Shown: piece after piece, positions 46,194-58,990 of the stretch | Numbering within the stretch: the stretch's first letter is position 1 | Layout of the letters: each line of letters starts with the position of its first letter | Assembly (NCBI GenBank): GCA_038503075.1 | Contig: JBCAML010000020.1 | Coordinates: 186,001-250,000, forward strand | From: Gyromitra esculenta | Lineage: Eukaryota > Ascomycota > Pezizomycetes > Pezizales > Discinaceae | Length of the DNA: 64,000 bases | Direction: 5' to 3' | Made by a program: the position numbers and the translations under genes | Notes under the pieces: model-generated | Told to the model about the DNA's origin: nothing | The model's input: only the letters and a program-made list of their open reading frames with translations | The model's database searches: none

Positions 46194-47995
46194 TGGTGAA
46201 GTAAATTACATGGGCAGGTTAAGCCTAATTGGGACTAGTTCGTGACAAACCAAAGCTCACATAGGCGAAGTAATTGCTGAATTAGATGACTGATTAGGAA
46301 AAACATTGTATTTAACTCGACCATTACCGCTATTTCCTGTTTTGGATACAATCTAGTACACGATCGTCCGATAAGAGTTTTCAAGTTTGCTTCAACGGTT
46401 TGTAGGTTTAGGAAGCGACAGCTAGGTATGCGCAACTTGAAGCACATATTTACATTAGATAAAACAGCGAGAGAGAATACGGTAGATGCCTTATTGATGG
46501 AGGTTCCAACTAGTGTATCACCCGACCCTCAAGGAGATACGATTTTTTTCTATATCTTCTAAGACAGCCATCGCGATCCGGCCGTTTTAGCTTTATACTA
46601 AAATGGCTAAAGGATGGCTGTAAAGGATTAAACGATACCGAGAATTCTAATATCACGAAGTCTACAGAAACCAGTCGTGCAGCAAGGCGCTGCTGGACCT
46701 CAATAACAATTTTATAAGAAATACGGAGTTCTTGACGTCGCAAAGCGTGCATGAGAGGTACATTCACTAAAGATCCCTATTATCACTGTCTAAAATAGTG
46801 GATTTTTTGTGATGTATGAGGAGAAAGACGTCAAAGTACGCAGTCGATTTCCCTACCGCGTAACAGCTAGATAGCGAGGACAAAGTTAGGCTATAATGAA
46901 TCAAGTGTGGGGAAACTAGGAGTCATAAGGAAGGCGACCGTATATAGTCTCTTCTCTAGATGGTCCTGAGGAGCAAGATATGATGCGTGCATGCTTAAGT
47001 TTGTGCCATGGTTATTAGACCGATATTCAAACACCCAGAACCAGCTAAACCACTCATAATAACTTCAGAGCTCTAGAGACATATAAACGAGAAACTTGAT
47101 GCTTTTCAAGCTAAAGTACATGTAGCTGGTGGCTGTGGTGGAATTAAACCTGTGTCTTGGCTGTGAAAATAGGGCGATGGAGCGTTCCTAAATATACCCT
47201 GCAAATTATCAACTGTACGCAGAGAGGCTTGGCACTACCGATGGTTTTGCTAAGCTTTTCACGAACCCTCACGGACAAGATCCCCAAACTCCACCACAAA
47301 TGCTTCTAGAGCCATGCCCTTTTTAATACAGACTCTCAACAATTATTAGTACACCATATTACTTTAGGGTCAAGGCAGGAAGGCGCCCCTCCCCCGGTGC
47401 TGTCGGTCAGCATTTAAGCGGACATGCACCACATAAACAAGATCTGTCGATTTTCTGTGACCATGAGTGACTGGGTGCGAAACCCCTGAAGGATACGGCG
47501 ATTTCCTATCGCCTAGTATTGTCTTAGCAAAAGAATAAAAAGAATGAACAAGAAATTATTCCAAAACAGTGCTGCTGAAACTATCCAATTTAATTTTCCG
47601 ATCAAGGGTTATCTAGCGTTTAGTTCAGGCAGGTGCTCATCGCGTGACAGCCGTTTAAGTTCCAGGACGTCTTACGGGCGCTCATAAACTCGTTCAAGCA
47701 CCTACACTGAGTGGAAACTTGTGTAATTTAGTTTTCTTGACCAAATAGCTTGCTTAGTAGGGCGTCACGCTGCAGCGCAATCAGTCCCCCCTCGCTCAAA
47801 ATATACCAACTCAAGCAGGGAAATGTTGGAAAGCAAAGAGGACTAAGCCGCGTAGAAATGAATTTTTTCCAGCCTCTCGTGTTCATATACGAACTTCGCG
47901 ACAAGATTCTAGAAAGAGATATCTGTAATACTGTTGGTCAGTGGCAAGAAAGGCTGTGGTGAACGACTCAAAAGAGAGCGCAAAATCGGAACAAG

Positions 47996-48185
47996 CGGGA
48001 TCTGAACCTCAAGCTCGACTAAAAAAACTCGAGCGCTTTATGCCAACCACTATTTCAGGTTGGCCGCGTGTACACGAATTATTCACTCTCACTTTCCAGT
48101 AGGCTACTCTTTCACGCGTTATGCCCCTACATGTTTTTTGCCAAATTTATACCCAACCACGCTAATAAATACACGTTATCAACGG
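47996..48185 (-). repeat. tRNA-like interspersed repeat R2, copy B
   Basis: Near-identical to 17822-18020 over the core from AAAAAAACTCGAGCGC to CACTTTCCAGTAGG, and similar through TTCACGCGTTAT and ACATGTTTTTTGC. It is followed by a short CATC microsatellite (about 48185-48211). The high identity of A and B contrasts with the eroded third copy. Confidence 0.65.
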
Positions 48186-49062
48186 CATCCATCCATCCAT
48201 CCACCCATCCATAGCCGCAACACGATCTGTTATATACTAGAAAGACTAGGAAATATTGGTATATGGCCTTACTACTCGCCTATTATCCCTAGTCGCTCAT
48301 ATTTTTCATTTGCATAGTGAAGCCTGAACCTGATTATTGGTACTATATTATGTCTTGCGAAGTTCGGACAAATTAACAACCTTCGCACTAGACCCCCATG
48401 CGTTACTTGAATGTCACTCTTTGGACATCATTCCTTCTTTGCCTAATGCTACAAGACATACCCACTAGGATTACTTTCTACCAAAACCTCCTCTTGTATA
48501 ACCAAAATCTCAAAGGTAATTCATAGCTACAAATCTACAAATACAATGATAAAGATAAAGCGAAAAGAGATATCGCAGGCGAGGGATACCGGAAAGAAGT
48601 AATTGCTGATAGACGGTATTTTGACATTATCATCTAGAGTTGTGAATTTAGAAGGGATGCACAGGGAACCTTTCATATCACTAAATTCACACGGTTACGT
48701 ACAGATCAGAACTCCGTCTGAGCGTCGATACCAATCAATCTATACTCAAGAGATGTATTGACACCAAGCCCCTAAGTAAATTACATGTTTCTTGCCGAAG
48801 ATGGTGGGATATGGTGCTGCCAGCCGTCTCATCACGGTATTGGTATACAAAACCCAGCCATGTTCGAAATCCGGCCGAGACTTTCCAATCAACCTTAACT
48901 ACAGAACCCAAGGGATTTTAGACCTTATTCCTCTGCACCGAATTAGCTTCCTACTGTAGTTAACTGCCTAATCTCTCGAACCAACTAATTTCATCCCGTC
49001 CATCCAAACCGCTTAAGCACCAAGACATTCTTAGCCATACATGTATACCGTGATTTCTACCC

Positions 49063-49986
49063 TTAACGGCGCGGAGGTTGCCTCCTCCTCTTAGTTACAA
49101 CTGATTTCTCCACTACCTTCTCAGGCTCTGGAACCACAGCAATTCGTTTACGGATATATTTGATCTTCGGCCCCGTCTTCTTCGGCATCTCAATAGGAGC
49201 AACATCAGGAACATATGTAGTGTCCCTCGAGAGAGTAGGGTGCAGAGGTGGAAGCGTTTCAGGAATATCTATAACAACTGTAGGATTGAACAAACGCTGC
49301 AGATGTTTCGGATATCCCTTCTCGGCACACAACGGTACAGCGAGAACTGGCGACGGCGTCACACGTCGACCAGCCTCAGAAACCAAAAGGCTTTCCTGTC
49401 GCGCAACAGCCTCTCGAAATTCGCCTCTTGGACTAGGCCTTACATGTCTATCGCCACCCATTAGCCCAATCTAAATAATGCACACAAAGACCATCACTTA
49501 CCGAGAGCTACCTTTACAATCCACACACCCTACGTCACTTCTGCATCCCACTTCCCCACACATGCCAATTACCCCAGTCTCCAGATCCCGTTCCAGCACG
49601 TCCTCGTCCAGCAAGATGACTTCCTCTTCGCTCTCATACTCGATCTCCGGGGACTGCTCTCTTGCCTCCCAATTACCGTTGTCGATCTGGAGAAGGATCT
49701 TCTTCGCTGCCCATACTGCAGATACTGGCTGATGCTCGAACCGCCCGGTTGCCATCCACGTGTTAGCATGTGGTGCATCGACAATGGCACCTTCAGCGAC
49801 TATCACGTGTTCTCTTTCGAAGGTGGAGGTTTTGTAGCCGTCGGCGGACTTCGCAGAGAGGATTTGGGTTGAGTAAGGGGCGTGAATGTTGTAAAGGGTT
49901 ACGCCCGGGATGTGGGAGATGTGAGGTTGCTCGGATTGGAGATTTGGTGGTGGTTGTGGCGCTTTTCTGGTTAGGAATGGGATCAT
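49063..49986 (-). CDS. orphan protein, two exons, acidic centre and basic C-terminus
   Basis: Exons 49986-49502 and 49447-49063 join at phase 2 across a 54-bp intron (GTAAGT donor, GGGCTAATG branch, GATAG acceptor) to give 289 residues. The N-terminal 110 residues look folded (VTLYNIHAPYSTQIL, FEREHVIVAEGAI, FEHQPVSAVWAAKKILLQID). An acidic linker follows (EIEYESEEEVILLDED), then a Cys-containing patch (GMCGEVGCRSDVGCVDCKG) across the exon junction. The end is basic and proline-rich (GPKIKYIRKRIAVVPEPEK, TKRRRQPPRR) and could be a nuclear localisation signal. Not recognised. Confidence 0.65.
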
Positions 49987-50689
49987 GATTTTTATTCTTT
50001 TGGTTTGGGGTGTTGGATATATTTGTAGTGATGAAACTAGTTGTGGTGGAGTGAAATGAGGAGGACGGTTGGTGGAGTGGGTTCAGGGCTGGACAGAAGC
50101 TTCCGGACCATTCTATGGCGTAGATGAATATCTGCTTAAAATCTTCAATATATTGAGGCTCTTGCTCTTTCGGCCCTTTGGTTGTCACTTTCTTTGCCGT
50201 TCATCAAGTGCTTCACAGGATACCACTCAGACATTCGCATTTGGGTTGAATGATGATTAACCCTTCTTCACACCATGGTTGCAATGTCGTGAAGTAGGCA
50301 TACAGATACGCGCTGAGTTTAGTTAGGCCTGATCCGAGACAACGAGCATAAAAGAGATTGGATCCCCTGACAGATGGAAAATGTACTACATCTACTTGCT
50401 TATCGTTTAAGCATCACGGTATAGCCTAACAAAGTAAAAGGAAGAGGTAAACGTGTCGATCAAGCAGAGAAATGACGTTGAATTATTACGGTAGTGGAGC
50501 TCGCTAGCGACACTACAGATTTACTCCAACAGTAGAGACAAAAAAAGAAACAATTCCGGGCTCTCCCGCTCCCACAGCTCAATTCCACTCAGTTAGCAGG
50601 GACCAATAGTGGAAGCACAAATAGCAAACGCAATCTGCTAGCCAGATAATGGTAAACAAAAGGAACCAATTCTCAGAACACATCGTGAG
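49987..50689. other. spacer between two minus-strand orphan genes
   Basis: Upstream region of the 49-kb gene. A further 5' exon cannot be excluded. Nothing specific is seen. Confidence 0.4.
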
Positions 50690-51691
50690 CTAGTTAGGCG
50701 TAGAAGAAGCCTTTAGCATAGCAGAAAGCCCAGGCACGCCAAGTATCTCTAAGATCATACAACCCCGTCGATAGCGCTCATAATCCGAATCCCATCCAGC
50801 TTCATCCTCCACAGTGTCTTGATCTTCTTCCTCTTGTTCCTCTCCTTCAACCTCCTGTTCCTTCTTCTCCTTCTCCTTGTCCTCGTTGTACTCGTACTGA
50901 TCTCTCTTTCTCCTCCACATCTCAATCTCATCTTCCGTAAGACAATCCACCAAGCGCCTGTTCACATCGCCTCCCCTCTCTCCCCTGATCCCAATCAACT
51001 CTTCCTCAAGATCGTCACACCCCCACGTGTCAAAACTCTCACCCATTGATAAATCTGTGGGAGCCTGTTTAGCCCTTAGTATCCTCAACAGCCCTTCACT
51101 TGCATCCTCTGGTTCAAAGATTCCAGTATTCTGCAAATCGAGCCACTCATCTAGCTGGCGCCCAGCGGCCTCCAAATCTCTTCCTTCCCATCCAAGATCG
51201 GACCGCACGCGATCATAGACCGTCTCGCTCTTCTCGCCAGCAAGCAAGGCTGCAGCAGCATATTCGGAGCTGGCGGAAGGAGTGGCGCGACGGTATCGCC
51301 TGTGCAGATCCCGCTGCTGCAGGTGAACTGCCTCGTCCTGAGCGACAGCTTGCTGTCTACTGTCCGACTTGGGCATAGCCGGGGCGAGTTGCTCATCACG
51401 GGAGAGGATTAAGCAAGAGCTGCATACTTCGCAGTCGAGTAGTTGTGTTTCGCACATTCTTGCGCTGTGGTTGGTGTTATGTCTGCCTGCAGCCTCCTGG
51501 ATGTTGGAGAACTGTCTGGTAGAGCTGCGCTCTTCGCTGCAGTCATCGGCGAGCGGCTTACGCTGATAAATTGTAGCCTTGGAGTTGGAGATAGGGTTGC
51601 CAGCAGCGCTGTGAATGCTGGTGTACTCTCCGCCAGGATGCTGCGGTGGGAGTAAAGTTTTGGAGTTGTCGGAGGTTGGGATTTCAGACAT
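50690..51691 (-). CDS. orphan protein with very acidic glutamate-rich region
   Basis: From the ATG at 51691 the frame encodes 333 residues; it stays open upstream to a GTG, but no earlier ATG exists. A short cysteine patch LLDCEVCSSC lies near residue 90. The segment SASSEYAAAALLAGEKSETV is helical and is followed by a domain-like stretch with SDLGWEGRDLEAAGRQLDEW, TWGCDDLEEELIGIRG and LVDCLTEDEIEMWRRKRDQY. Then comes a run of about 35 residues that is almost all Glu, Lys, Gln and Asp. The end is GWDSDYERYRRGCMILEIL. Unknown family, no membrane segment, probably intracellular. Confidence 0.6.
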   Translation of the reverse strand: MSEIPTSDNSKTLLPPQHPGGEYTSIHSAAGNPISNSKATIYQRKPLADDCSEERSSTRQFSNIQEAAGRHNTNHSARMCETQLLDCEVCSSCLILSRDEQLAPAMPKSDSRQQAVAQDEAVHLQQRDLHRRYRRATPSASSEYAAAALLAGEKSETVYDRVRSDLGWEGRDLEAAGRQLDEWLDLQNTGIFEPEDASEGLLRILRAKQAPTDLSMGESFDTWGCDDLEEELIGIRGERGGDVNRRLVDCLTEDEIEMWRRKRDQYEYNEDKEKEKKEQEVEGEEQEEEDQDTVEDEAGWDSDYERYRRGCMILEILGVPGLSAMLKASSTPN

Positions 51692-54600
51692 TTCTTTGGT
51701 GGCAAGGCGTATTTTAGGAGGATGGATGGTTGACTTTGGCACTCTCGAAGAGGATTCTGAGCCAAGATGCTGCAGAAGAACTGTACGTTAAGGGATTCTA
51801 AGTAAAAGTGAAAGTTGGCTGTAGAGTGGAAGATGTTTGTGAAGAAGTGAGTTATTCTGAGAAAGAGAAGTCTGGGTGAAGATTACGTGCTTTTATAGAG
51901 CGGAGACTAGATAGAATGGTATTTGTGGTGATAGGGCTATGTTTGATCTGTGGAGCATAATGACTTCTAGGGTTGACAACTACACGTGTAGTACTGTAGG
52001 CAAATATTCCATGAGGCTATAGGCCGTGTTGTACGCTGGCAGACTCTTCAGCAAACCGAACTTGCTAGTAGGTTGGAGAGACAACGCTCGTTGGTTAATA
52101 CCTTAGGAGGCTATCCAGTGGCCAGAAGCCGGGGCTACTCACCGGACGTTGGTTCAATACCACTGTCAAGCATAAACTGTCGGCACGCCACCCAACAGAA
52201 TTACCGCCCACCGCTACCATTTTGCAGTCATATACTATGAATGAAGCATCCTAGGGCCTAATGACGTTGGATCGAGAACTTATCCACGCTCGACCAATAG
52301 GATGGGTTAACTACCCAAAGGGTGGGTCATACCATCCCCTAAGGAAAGCGTAAGTGTTTGTCCCTCCAACCCTCGCCATGTTCCCCCAAAGTGCCCACTA
52401 CTTCTGGGCGCCCACACAGCTTTGAGTTCTTTGTTTTGCTTCACGTACAGATCTAGGATGGTTTAACGCGACACAGATTTCAAATCTCTACGCATAACAA
52501 CGACTAATATCCAACGGTCCGTAGCTAAGAAGCATGATACAGAAAAAACTCAACCTAAGGCTGACTACCTAGGAAAACCGGTTCATCCTCATTTACTTCC
52601 CAGCTAATGGCAAGCCCTCCGCCCGTAACTCGCTATCTCAGAAAGCTAGTACATCCTTCCCATTTACTTCTTCGTAACTCCGTCCTTGGAAGTTGGCCCT
52701 CCAATACTGTCCTCGGCGCTCTTGTCGATGTCGCCCAAATAACGCGGCCTACTACAAAGACTGTATGCGCTGGGAGCATCAACGTGTAGCGTCGGAGATT
52801 GCTAGGGAACATACGTAGCACCTAGCATCGACTTTGTTGTTGTTGTTGTTTATTCATTAGGTACATTCCCCTAGCACCAGCTAACTTGGTGGAATATTCT
52901 CATTCGCTACGCCTTGGTGTGGCCATGATGAATGAGTGAAGCTGAAACTCGAGATGGACATATTATATCTAGACGAGCCATTCCTGCGCCCTTCTCTGGA
53001 CGTAGACGGTTCGCCAGGCCTAAACTATTCTTGGAGAGATTTTTGCCTACGATAGTTCGAAAGAACCGCCGGGAATACGCGACGGTTCCTATTGTATTTG
53101 ACGAAAAATTTGCGGGTAATATAGGATGATCGTCGATAGTTATAATTTGAATGATACGAGAGGATATGAATGAGTTTTCGGTCGCTATGGAAGCTGATAG
53201 TGGGGTCTGGGTTGTTCGCTGCCTACAAGAAAGCCATAAAGCACCTCGAAACACCAAGCATCTTGGTTCAGGGCTCTCTCACATTTGCCCTTATGGTAGA
53301 TACTCGCGGTCTTTAGCGTTGAGTGAGATATGTACGAACGCATGAGAAAACGCTTTTTATAAGTCTCCAATAATTGCTCGTTTTCTGTCACCAGGAATCT
53401 ACCTCATGAACCGTCGGGTCTGATTAAAATAAAGAGTCCTAACCCAGTAAAGCGGGAGCGATTTGTCCAACATATTGAAACAGTAGGTGCAAGGAGATCT
53501 ATTTACTTAATTCTCCACAAACTAGGGGCGCGCCCCCGCCTATATACTTGACAATACTCTTCTCAAATCTTGAAGAATGTCCATGCCCTGGAGCCTCTGC
53601 CTTTCATTCGCTCACTTCTCTGAGCCTTCTCAAAAGTCACTATCGGTATCCCCGACAGAACAACAAATCCCCGGTACTTAGATCTGTGAGGGTTCGCTTG
53701 CTTTCTTGACTCTTACATATGTACTAGAAGTTACCATTCTACGCTCGGCTAACCATGCATATATTCTCTATAGCCAGTGGATTTTCTCCACCTTCACCTA
53801 ACCTCGGGATTCAAAAAACCGACTCAATCAAAAGAGTTTCTTTGTTTTATCGATACTTACAGAAAGCACAAAAGCGCCCGTCAGCCCGAGAAGAGAAATT
53901 GAATACGCAACCTTGCGGAAATGCTGCCAAAAGGAAAGATTATGGGAAGGAGAGAGCGCGAATGGCTAGAATTGAGGCTGCTTGCGGCATTCGCGGAATC
54001 GTTGTATTACCTCGCTATTGCGTTCTTGTTTTGTTTGAAAGCGCACCATCGGCTACAAACTGAGTATGCTGAACGAAACAATAAATACCTGAATATTCAG
54101 TATGAGCACTTTATTCACAAATAAGCACTCGTTTGATTGATGACTAATCAATATTTCCCCCCCCTCCCAACTAGGTTTTAGGGAACTCTACAGAGAAAAT
54201 GCAGCCTTAATGACAAATGAATAAAGGTCTGATCAATACGATGCGGCTCAATCTTGAAGGCCCAATCTACCCCACCAGAAAAGCATTACATCACAGGTCT
54301 CGTGTTCAGCCTCTTTCACGCAGCTTACATCATACCAAACCTCCCCTCGATCGACACCGCAAATCGATCATCCTGTCACTAGGTTTATCTGTCTTTTCCT
54401 ACCTCAAAGCAGAAGGAAAGCTCTTCCCCCACTATTCCAAAACACAACCAGCTCATGATTGAGCAAATATTCAAAATTACAAATACTACAAATAATGAGG
54501 CCAGAGAGTGAAGGCCGTTCCAGCTCCAATGAGGCATCCACACAGAGGGGTTCATGGTACGGAACTTGCAGGTCAATTTAAGAGTAGATTGGGTCCCAGC

Positions 54601-55486
54601 TCTTGCAAATACAGAAAGGATATTGACGGTCTCTAAATCTCGAGGAATACTCGTTAATCTAAGCTTATAGCACCCAGAGCGAGGGACCCGGATGAGGACT
54701 CCCCCAACCGGAACGCCATTAAAGACCCACCAATAGCTTCTCAACATTCTCTCTGATGGAATGAGTCGCCTACGGCCAACTTAAGGATGTAGCAACGAAT
54801 GGCCGTGACCGTTTGCTGACAATTAGAAAACCCCCACTTCCTCGCCATTATATAGGTAGCCTCGTTTCTAACCCCTCTCACACAGCTTGCTATATTTGCA
54901 GTAAATATAGTATGAACGAGAACGGGCCTATTCGACAATCTTCTAAGAGCTTATCTAGCTTCTTCAATGCACAGGCCTTCATCTTGCAGCTAATCCTTCA
55001 TCGCGATTTTGTCGTATGCCAATCGTTGGCAGACTAGCGTGGAGAGATCTACCAAACAACTTAGCTTCAGCAAATGAGCTCCACACTGTAATGCTACGCT
55101 CTGCTGCTTGTCCGCGCCTCAGATCGCACCCTATAAAATCTCGCCGAATCACGAAGTTATTTCATATCATGTCCGCTCACTCGTTCTGCCAAGGAAACTA
55201 TCGCGGACTAGGCCCAATCTAGTTTAGTTGGTTTCTTGATAGGTGTTTCGTCGCCCAACCGGCCAACAAGCTGGTCTGGCAACGAGATCAGCTAGGTGAA
55301 ACATCCTCAACTCTCTCCAATTATTGTATATCGCTTGTCGGCAGCTCCGATACGTTCTTCGGGATTAGATCTTGTCCATCCCCGGTTTCCCCGCAAATCG
55401 ATCACCGAATACCTAGACACTTCGAAACTAGCAGATCCCAATTGGATACCTATATGCCACAAAAGCCAATACTATGTGCTTCAGCC

Positions 55487-55581
55487 AGGCATTTAGCACC
55501 GGAACATGCAGGCTGTTGGAGAGCCTTCGCCTACTGGAGAGTAAGGTGAATTTCAGCTTGCATGTTCGGGTATTAAATGCC
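55487..55581. repeat. imperfect inverted repeat of about 28-bp arms
   Basis: GGCATTTAGCACCGGAACAT..CAGGCTG at about 55487-55516 is mirrored by CAGCTTGCATGTTCGGGTATTAAATGCC ending near 55581. Small fold-back, non-coding. Confidence 0.6.
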
Positions 55582-57298
55582 TACCCGAGTAACTGGAAAT
55601 ACACAGCCTTCTGATCATCTCAATGTCATAAAAAACCTTGGTTGCTATCGGTGTCTCGGAAATGCGAGACATATGACGTCTAAGCCACCATCACAATAAA
55701 CAAAACATCTCAATCCTATCATTTGTCTTATCCGCCCCTCAAACCCGGGAATGTCACTTATGCAAAGCTTGAAAGTAGAGTATTCAATCCGTCTCTGCAT
55801 ACTGCGTATCACTATGTCGCCGAAAAATAATAATAAACAAAAAAATAAAAACAAGACCTCGTGTAGCTCGCTGTCCCAACCGATAGGCCCGGCTCGGGAT
55901 GAGTTCTTCATGTCTCGAAAGAGGACACGTTGTCCAATACCCATCACCTTCATCCCGATGAACATCACTCTTGATCAGCAAACCAACTACCGAGCCAGAT
56001 TGGTGCTGATCTGAGACACACCTCGAACAATACGCGATCCATTGATTTGATACTTTCGATTATTACTATTCCAGTTAAGTTTTACCGATGAAGCAAACTC
56101 CTGCCGTCCACGGAGAAAGGCGGAATGAAAAAAGCAGCAATGAATATTCAAACCCCTAACCCTATATTTGCTTTAGCGAGTGATGGCTGGTGAGGCTCTG
56201 CTTTGATGACGTCTCCTACAGGATTAGACTCTAAAACTGTTTCCGAGATGCAATCTACGCTCGTGCCCATTCTAATCCCAGGCTTCTGCGCTTCGTAGGC
56301 GAGCTAAACACGCGATGTGGCCCAGAAGCGAAAGCTTGTTGTCAGCTTGAAACATCCCCAATGCTAAGCCCGCTATTTTAGTTTCTCATTTCTCACAATA
56401 GCATCGTAATCTTGCTTCATCTTCCAGGTTGAAGCTCCACAGGCTCAATGTCGTGGGGCCGGTATCGCATGATGGAGAGCACTTTATGTGACACGACCGG
56501 TTTGAGTATACCCTCGAGTAACAGATTTGTCGTGTCTAAGTCAGCTAACAAACTCAAATAGCAGTTGCAATTAAAATTTAATAAGTCCTTGGTCAGCTCG
56601 TACCTGCCGTGCTGGGTACAACCACGTGGTGACGAGACATTCCACAACCTTCTTCATTGAGTGGATTCTTGAGGCTAGTCTCATTCAATACCCAGCTGTA
56701 GGCGACCTACGAGGGTAGGGCTCAATATTGGGCCCGGGTGGTAATTCCATCAACTATGGTTGCGCCAGGCTTGAGTGCTGCCAGGATACATGTAGTAGCG
56801 GAGGCCATCTTACATATGGGGATGTTTGCTAGTATTTACCGGTATGTATCCAGGCTCCACCTTCAATGTGTAACTAAAACGATCTAATATTTTTATGTAG
56901 CTCTTAGTATCTCTAGTAGTACCTCGCTCAGCGACAAACGGCCTAGCAATTACGGAATCTCACAGGATTGAACGCCTCGAAATGATACCCTCACAGGCCC
57001 AGACCTTTGAGTCCCGCGAAACAGGCCCGTGAGGAACGCTGGCAGTGAGCGGAGTTTTATCTGCCGATGTGAACAATGCACGTTGCTGAAGAACCCTAAA
57101 AACAGAATACGACATGCGTAAATATTAATAACTAACCACTCGTGTTTGAGAATAGTAGAGTCAAATCCAGTTTGGGAGGGAGGAGACCAGATGACAAGAA
57201 GCGGGTAGCGCATTAGTCCGAATCGGCCCGTGCTGAGTGCAAAACGCTTTTGTTGCTTTATTCATGTCTGCCCATGCTGAGCTGCAGTGCCCTGTAGT

Positions 57299-57545
57299 AG
57301 GGATCGGTAAAATACGTATTTTACAATAAAATAACGTGTTTTACGAGTATTGTGCTGTATCAAAAATACGATACATACCCGCACAGACCTCTCCCAAGCT
57401 GGGGCTGCCTAACTGGGCAGTTAACCATGCCCCAGACTATATCAGTACCAGTATGTATTTTACCCACCGTATTTTATCCTATAATACTGTATAATACCTA
57501 AAATATAATACATTACAATACGGTATTATTACAAGTCCGATCCCT
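57299..57545. mobile_element. 247-bp non-autonomous hAT-type transposon with target duplication
   Basis: The element starts AGGGATCGG and ends CCGATCCCT, so the terminal inverted repeat is 9 bp. It is flanked on both sides by CCCTGTAGT (57290-57298 and 57546-57554). Eight-bp duplications are the rule for hAT elements; the ninth matching base may be chance. The interior has many TATTTTAC/GTAAAATA subterminal repeats in both orientations and no coding capacity. The intact duplication shows a real insertion, probably not ancient. Confidence 0.85.
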
Positions 57546-58183
57546 CCCTGTAGTCGTCCAGCTCAGGGGCTTGATGAGTAAACGCATACATGTAGTTTGT
57601 GCTTCAGATGGAATCTGTATCGAATGGAATCGGAGCGGACGTTATCTCTGCCCCAGCTCCATCTACCTGGCCACATTTACCAAGGGCAATCGAGATGAGG
57701 CAGAGGTTAGATCCAAGTCTTCTTCGAAACCACTGTTCTAAGCGAAGAAATAAGTCGCAGAAATGAAAAGAAGCATCTTGCCGAACCCTAGCCCCCCTGT
57801 CACTTTACCAGGCTTCATACGGGCAAAAACTCCGCCTGGCGGACCTCGATGCGAGCAGTTGGTAACTAGAAATTACTGCATGCTGGCTATATGGAGGGAA
57901 GAAATCAACAAAGGAAAAACGTAATTGCGCAGAAATCGTGTCGTTAACGCGTTAAGCCCCCGCATCCAATCGAGTTGGATGGCTCGATTAAAACCAACAG
58001 CCATGTACCTCCTGCATCCATCCACACCCTGAAGAAAAACAAAACCAAAAAGCCAACGCCATCCCCACAAAAGAAAGCCCCCAAAACTCTAATTAAGCAT
58101 ATGGCGTGGCCGTAACGAGAATCAGGCAACGGGCAACGGATAGGCTACGCAAAGTCACGCCGCCATCGCGTTCAGGATTAGCC

Positions 58184-58492
58184 TTACTGGTGGTGGAGGT
58201 GGAGGTGGAGGATCGAGATGTTACCTAGGATCCCCCGGAGCACGCTCTCGCGGCCCTGGAAGCCATTATCCACTAGCTCCACACGCGTTGCCATATCCTG
58301 CGCGGGCGCCGTCTGCGGGGTGTCCGGTTCCGGTCCGGCTTTAAAGAGCCTTCGAAGCCGTTCACCCACCGGCACCAGCGGACGGTAGACCCTGAACACG
58401 GCGCCCAGCGCAGCGAGGAAAAAAGCCAGCACCAGGCTGCCGCAGAGAAACGGGATGAGGATGATTTCAGAGGAAATGGGAGTCGGCGGCAT
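58184..58492 (-). CDS. small single-pass membrane protein
   Basis: From the ATG at 58492 the frame encodes 102 residues. Residues about 9-33 (IILIPFLCGSLVLAFFLAAL) are a clear membrane helix, followed by basic residues (RVYRPLVPVGERLRRLFK), so the C-terminus is likely cytosolic. The remainder is hydrophilic (GPEPDTPQTAPAQD). It lies 0.5 kb downstream of the rhodopsin-domain gene on the same strand and shares its high GC. Family not recognised. The CT/GGA-rich tract just upstream could be its promoter. Confidence 0.55.
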   Translation of the reverse strand: MPPTPISSEIILIPFLCGSLVLAFFLAALGAVFRVYRPLVPVGERLRRLFKAGPEPDTPQTAPAQDMATRVELVDNGFQGRESVLRGILGNISILHLHLHHQ

Positions 58493-58504
58493 GCTCGATT
58501 CATC

Positions 58505-58555
58505 GTTTGAGACGGAGGGAGGGAGGGGAGGGAGGGAGGGAGGAGGGGAAAAGAA
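58505..58555. repeat. GGA/GGGA simple repeat
   Basis: Purine-only tract (GAGGGAGGGAGGGGAGGG type) immediately upstream of the ATG at 58492, i.e. CT-rich on the coding strand, as often found at fungal transcription starts. Confidence 0.6.
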
Positions 58556-58990
58556 AGGGATGTCTGCGAGGGGTGTTTTGATGCTCTTTGGCAGTGGGCG
58601 GCAGAAAAAGCAAGAAAACGAGAGACACGAAGGCGCCCAGCCACGTGCGCTGACGCGCGCGGGTGAGACCCTGATCTACGCACGGCGTCGCCGAGTCGCG
58701 AGAATCGGTTGAAATAAGGTTGTGCGCCAGATGCGAGCGGGCGAGTGATCCTGCGTGAGCCCCGATCGCGCCTATCACCGCCCGCGCGGCTGGTCCCAGA
58801 ATAAACCGGGGTTCGGCGCAGATCTGGGCTTTTCCCCCCACAGGTCCAGATCGTGCATGGAAGACACAGCGAATATAAATAAAGGCCCTCCACAAGAGCG
58901 CCCGAGACATAAACATACATCCGTGTATAAAAACAAAATAGATAAGGACATACAATGAAATCCGTCCAATCCCCCCCCTCCCCCAAAACC

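Larger units (their letters stand above)
44984..49062. other. 4-kb gene-free stretch with a tRNA-like gene, hairpins and a repeat
   Basis: Apart from the tRNA-like gene at 45.6 kb, the hairpin at 46.15 kb, a smaller fold-back at about 46563-46620 (GACAGCCATC...GGATGGCTGT around CCGTTTTAG/CTAAAATGG) and repeat R2 at 48.0 kb, I see no gene. Confidence 0.45.
51692..58183. other. 6.5-kb gene-free stretch
   Basis: No convincing gene. The best candidate is an overlapping pair of frames at about 53755-54124. One of them contains a hydrophobic helix (LLAAFAESLYYLAIAFLFCL), but neither is supported by splice sites or family. The hAT-type element at 57.3 kb and an inverted repeat at 55.5 kb lie here. 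Confidence 0.4.

Noticed and set aside
48185..48211. CATC tandem repeats considered as a CRISPR-like array
   Set aside because: Plain microsatellite without spacers; eukaryotic context.
52100..52170. GTTCAATACC near 52150 considered as a tRNA B box
   Set aside because: No acceptor stem or A box at proper distance.
53755..54124. Overlapping frames, one with a hydrophobic helix
   Set aside because: No joining intron found and no family; kept only as a note in the spacer entry.
56150..56170. CCCTAACCCTA-like telomere repeat resemblance (also near 37255 and 40787)
   Set aside because: Only one or two units; no array.
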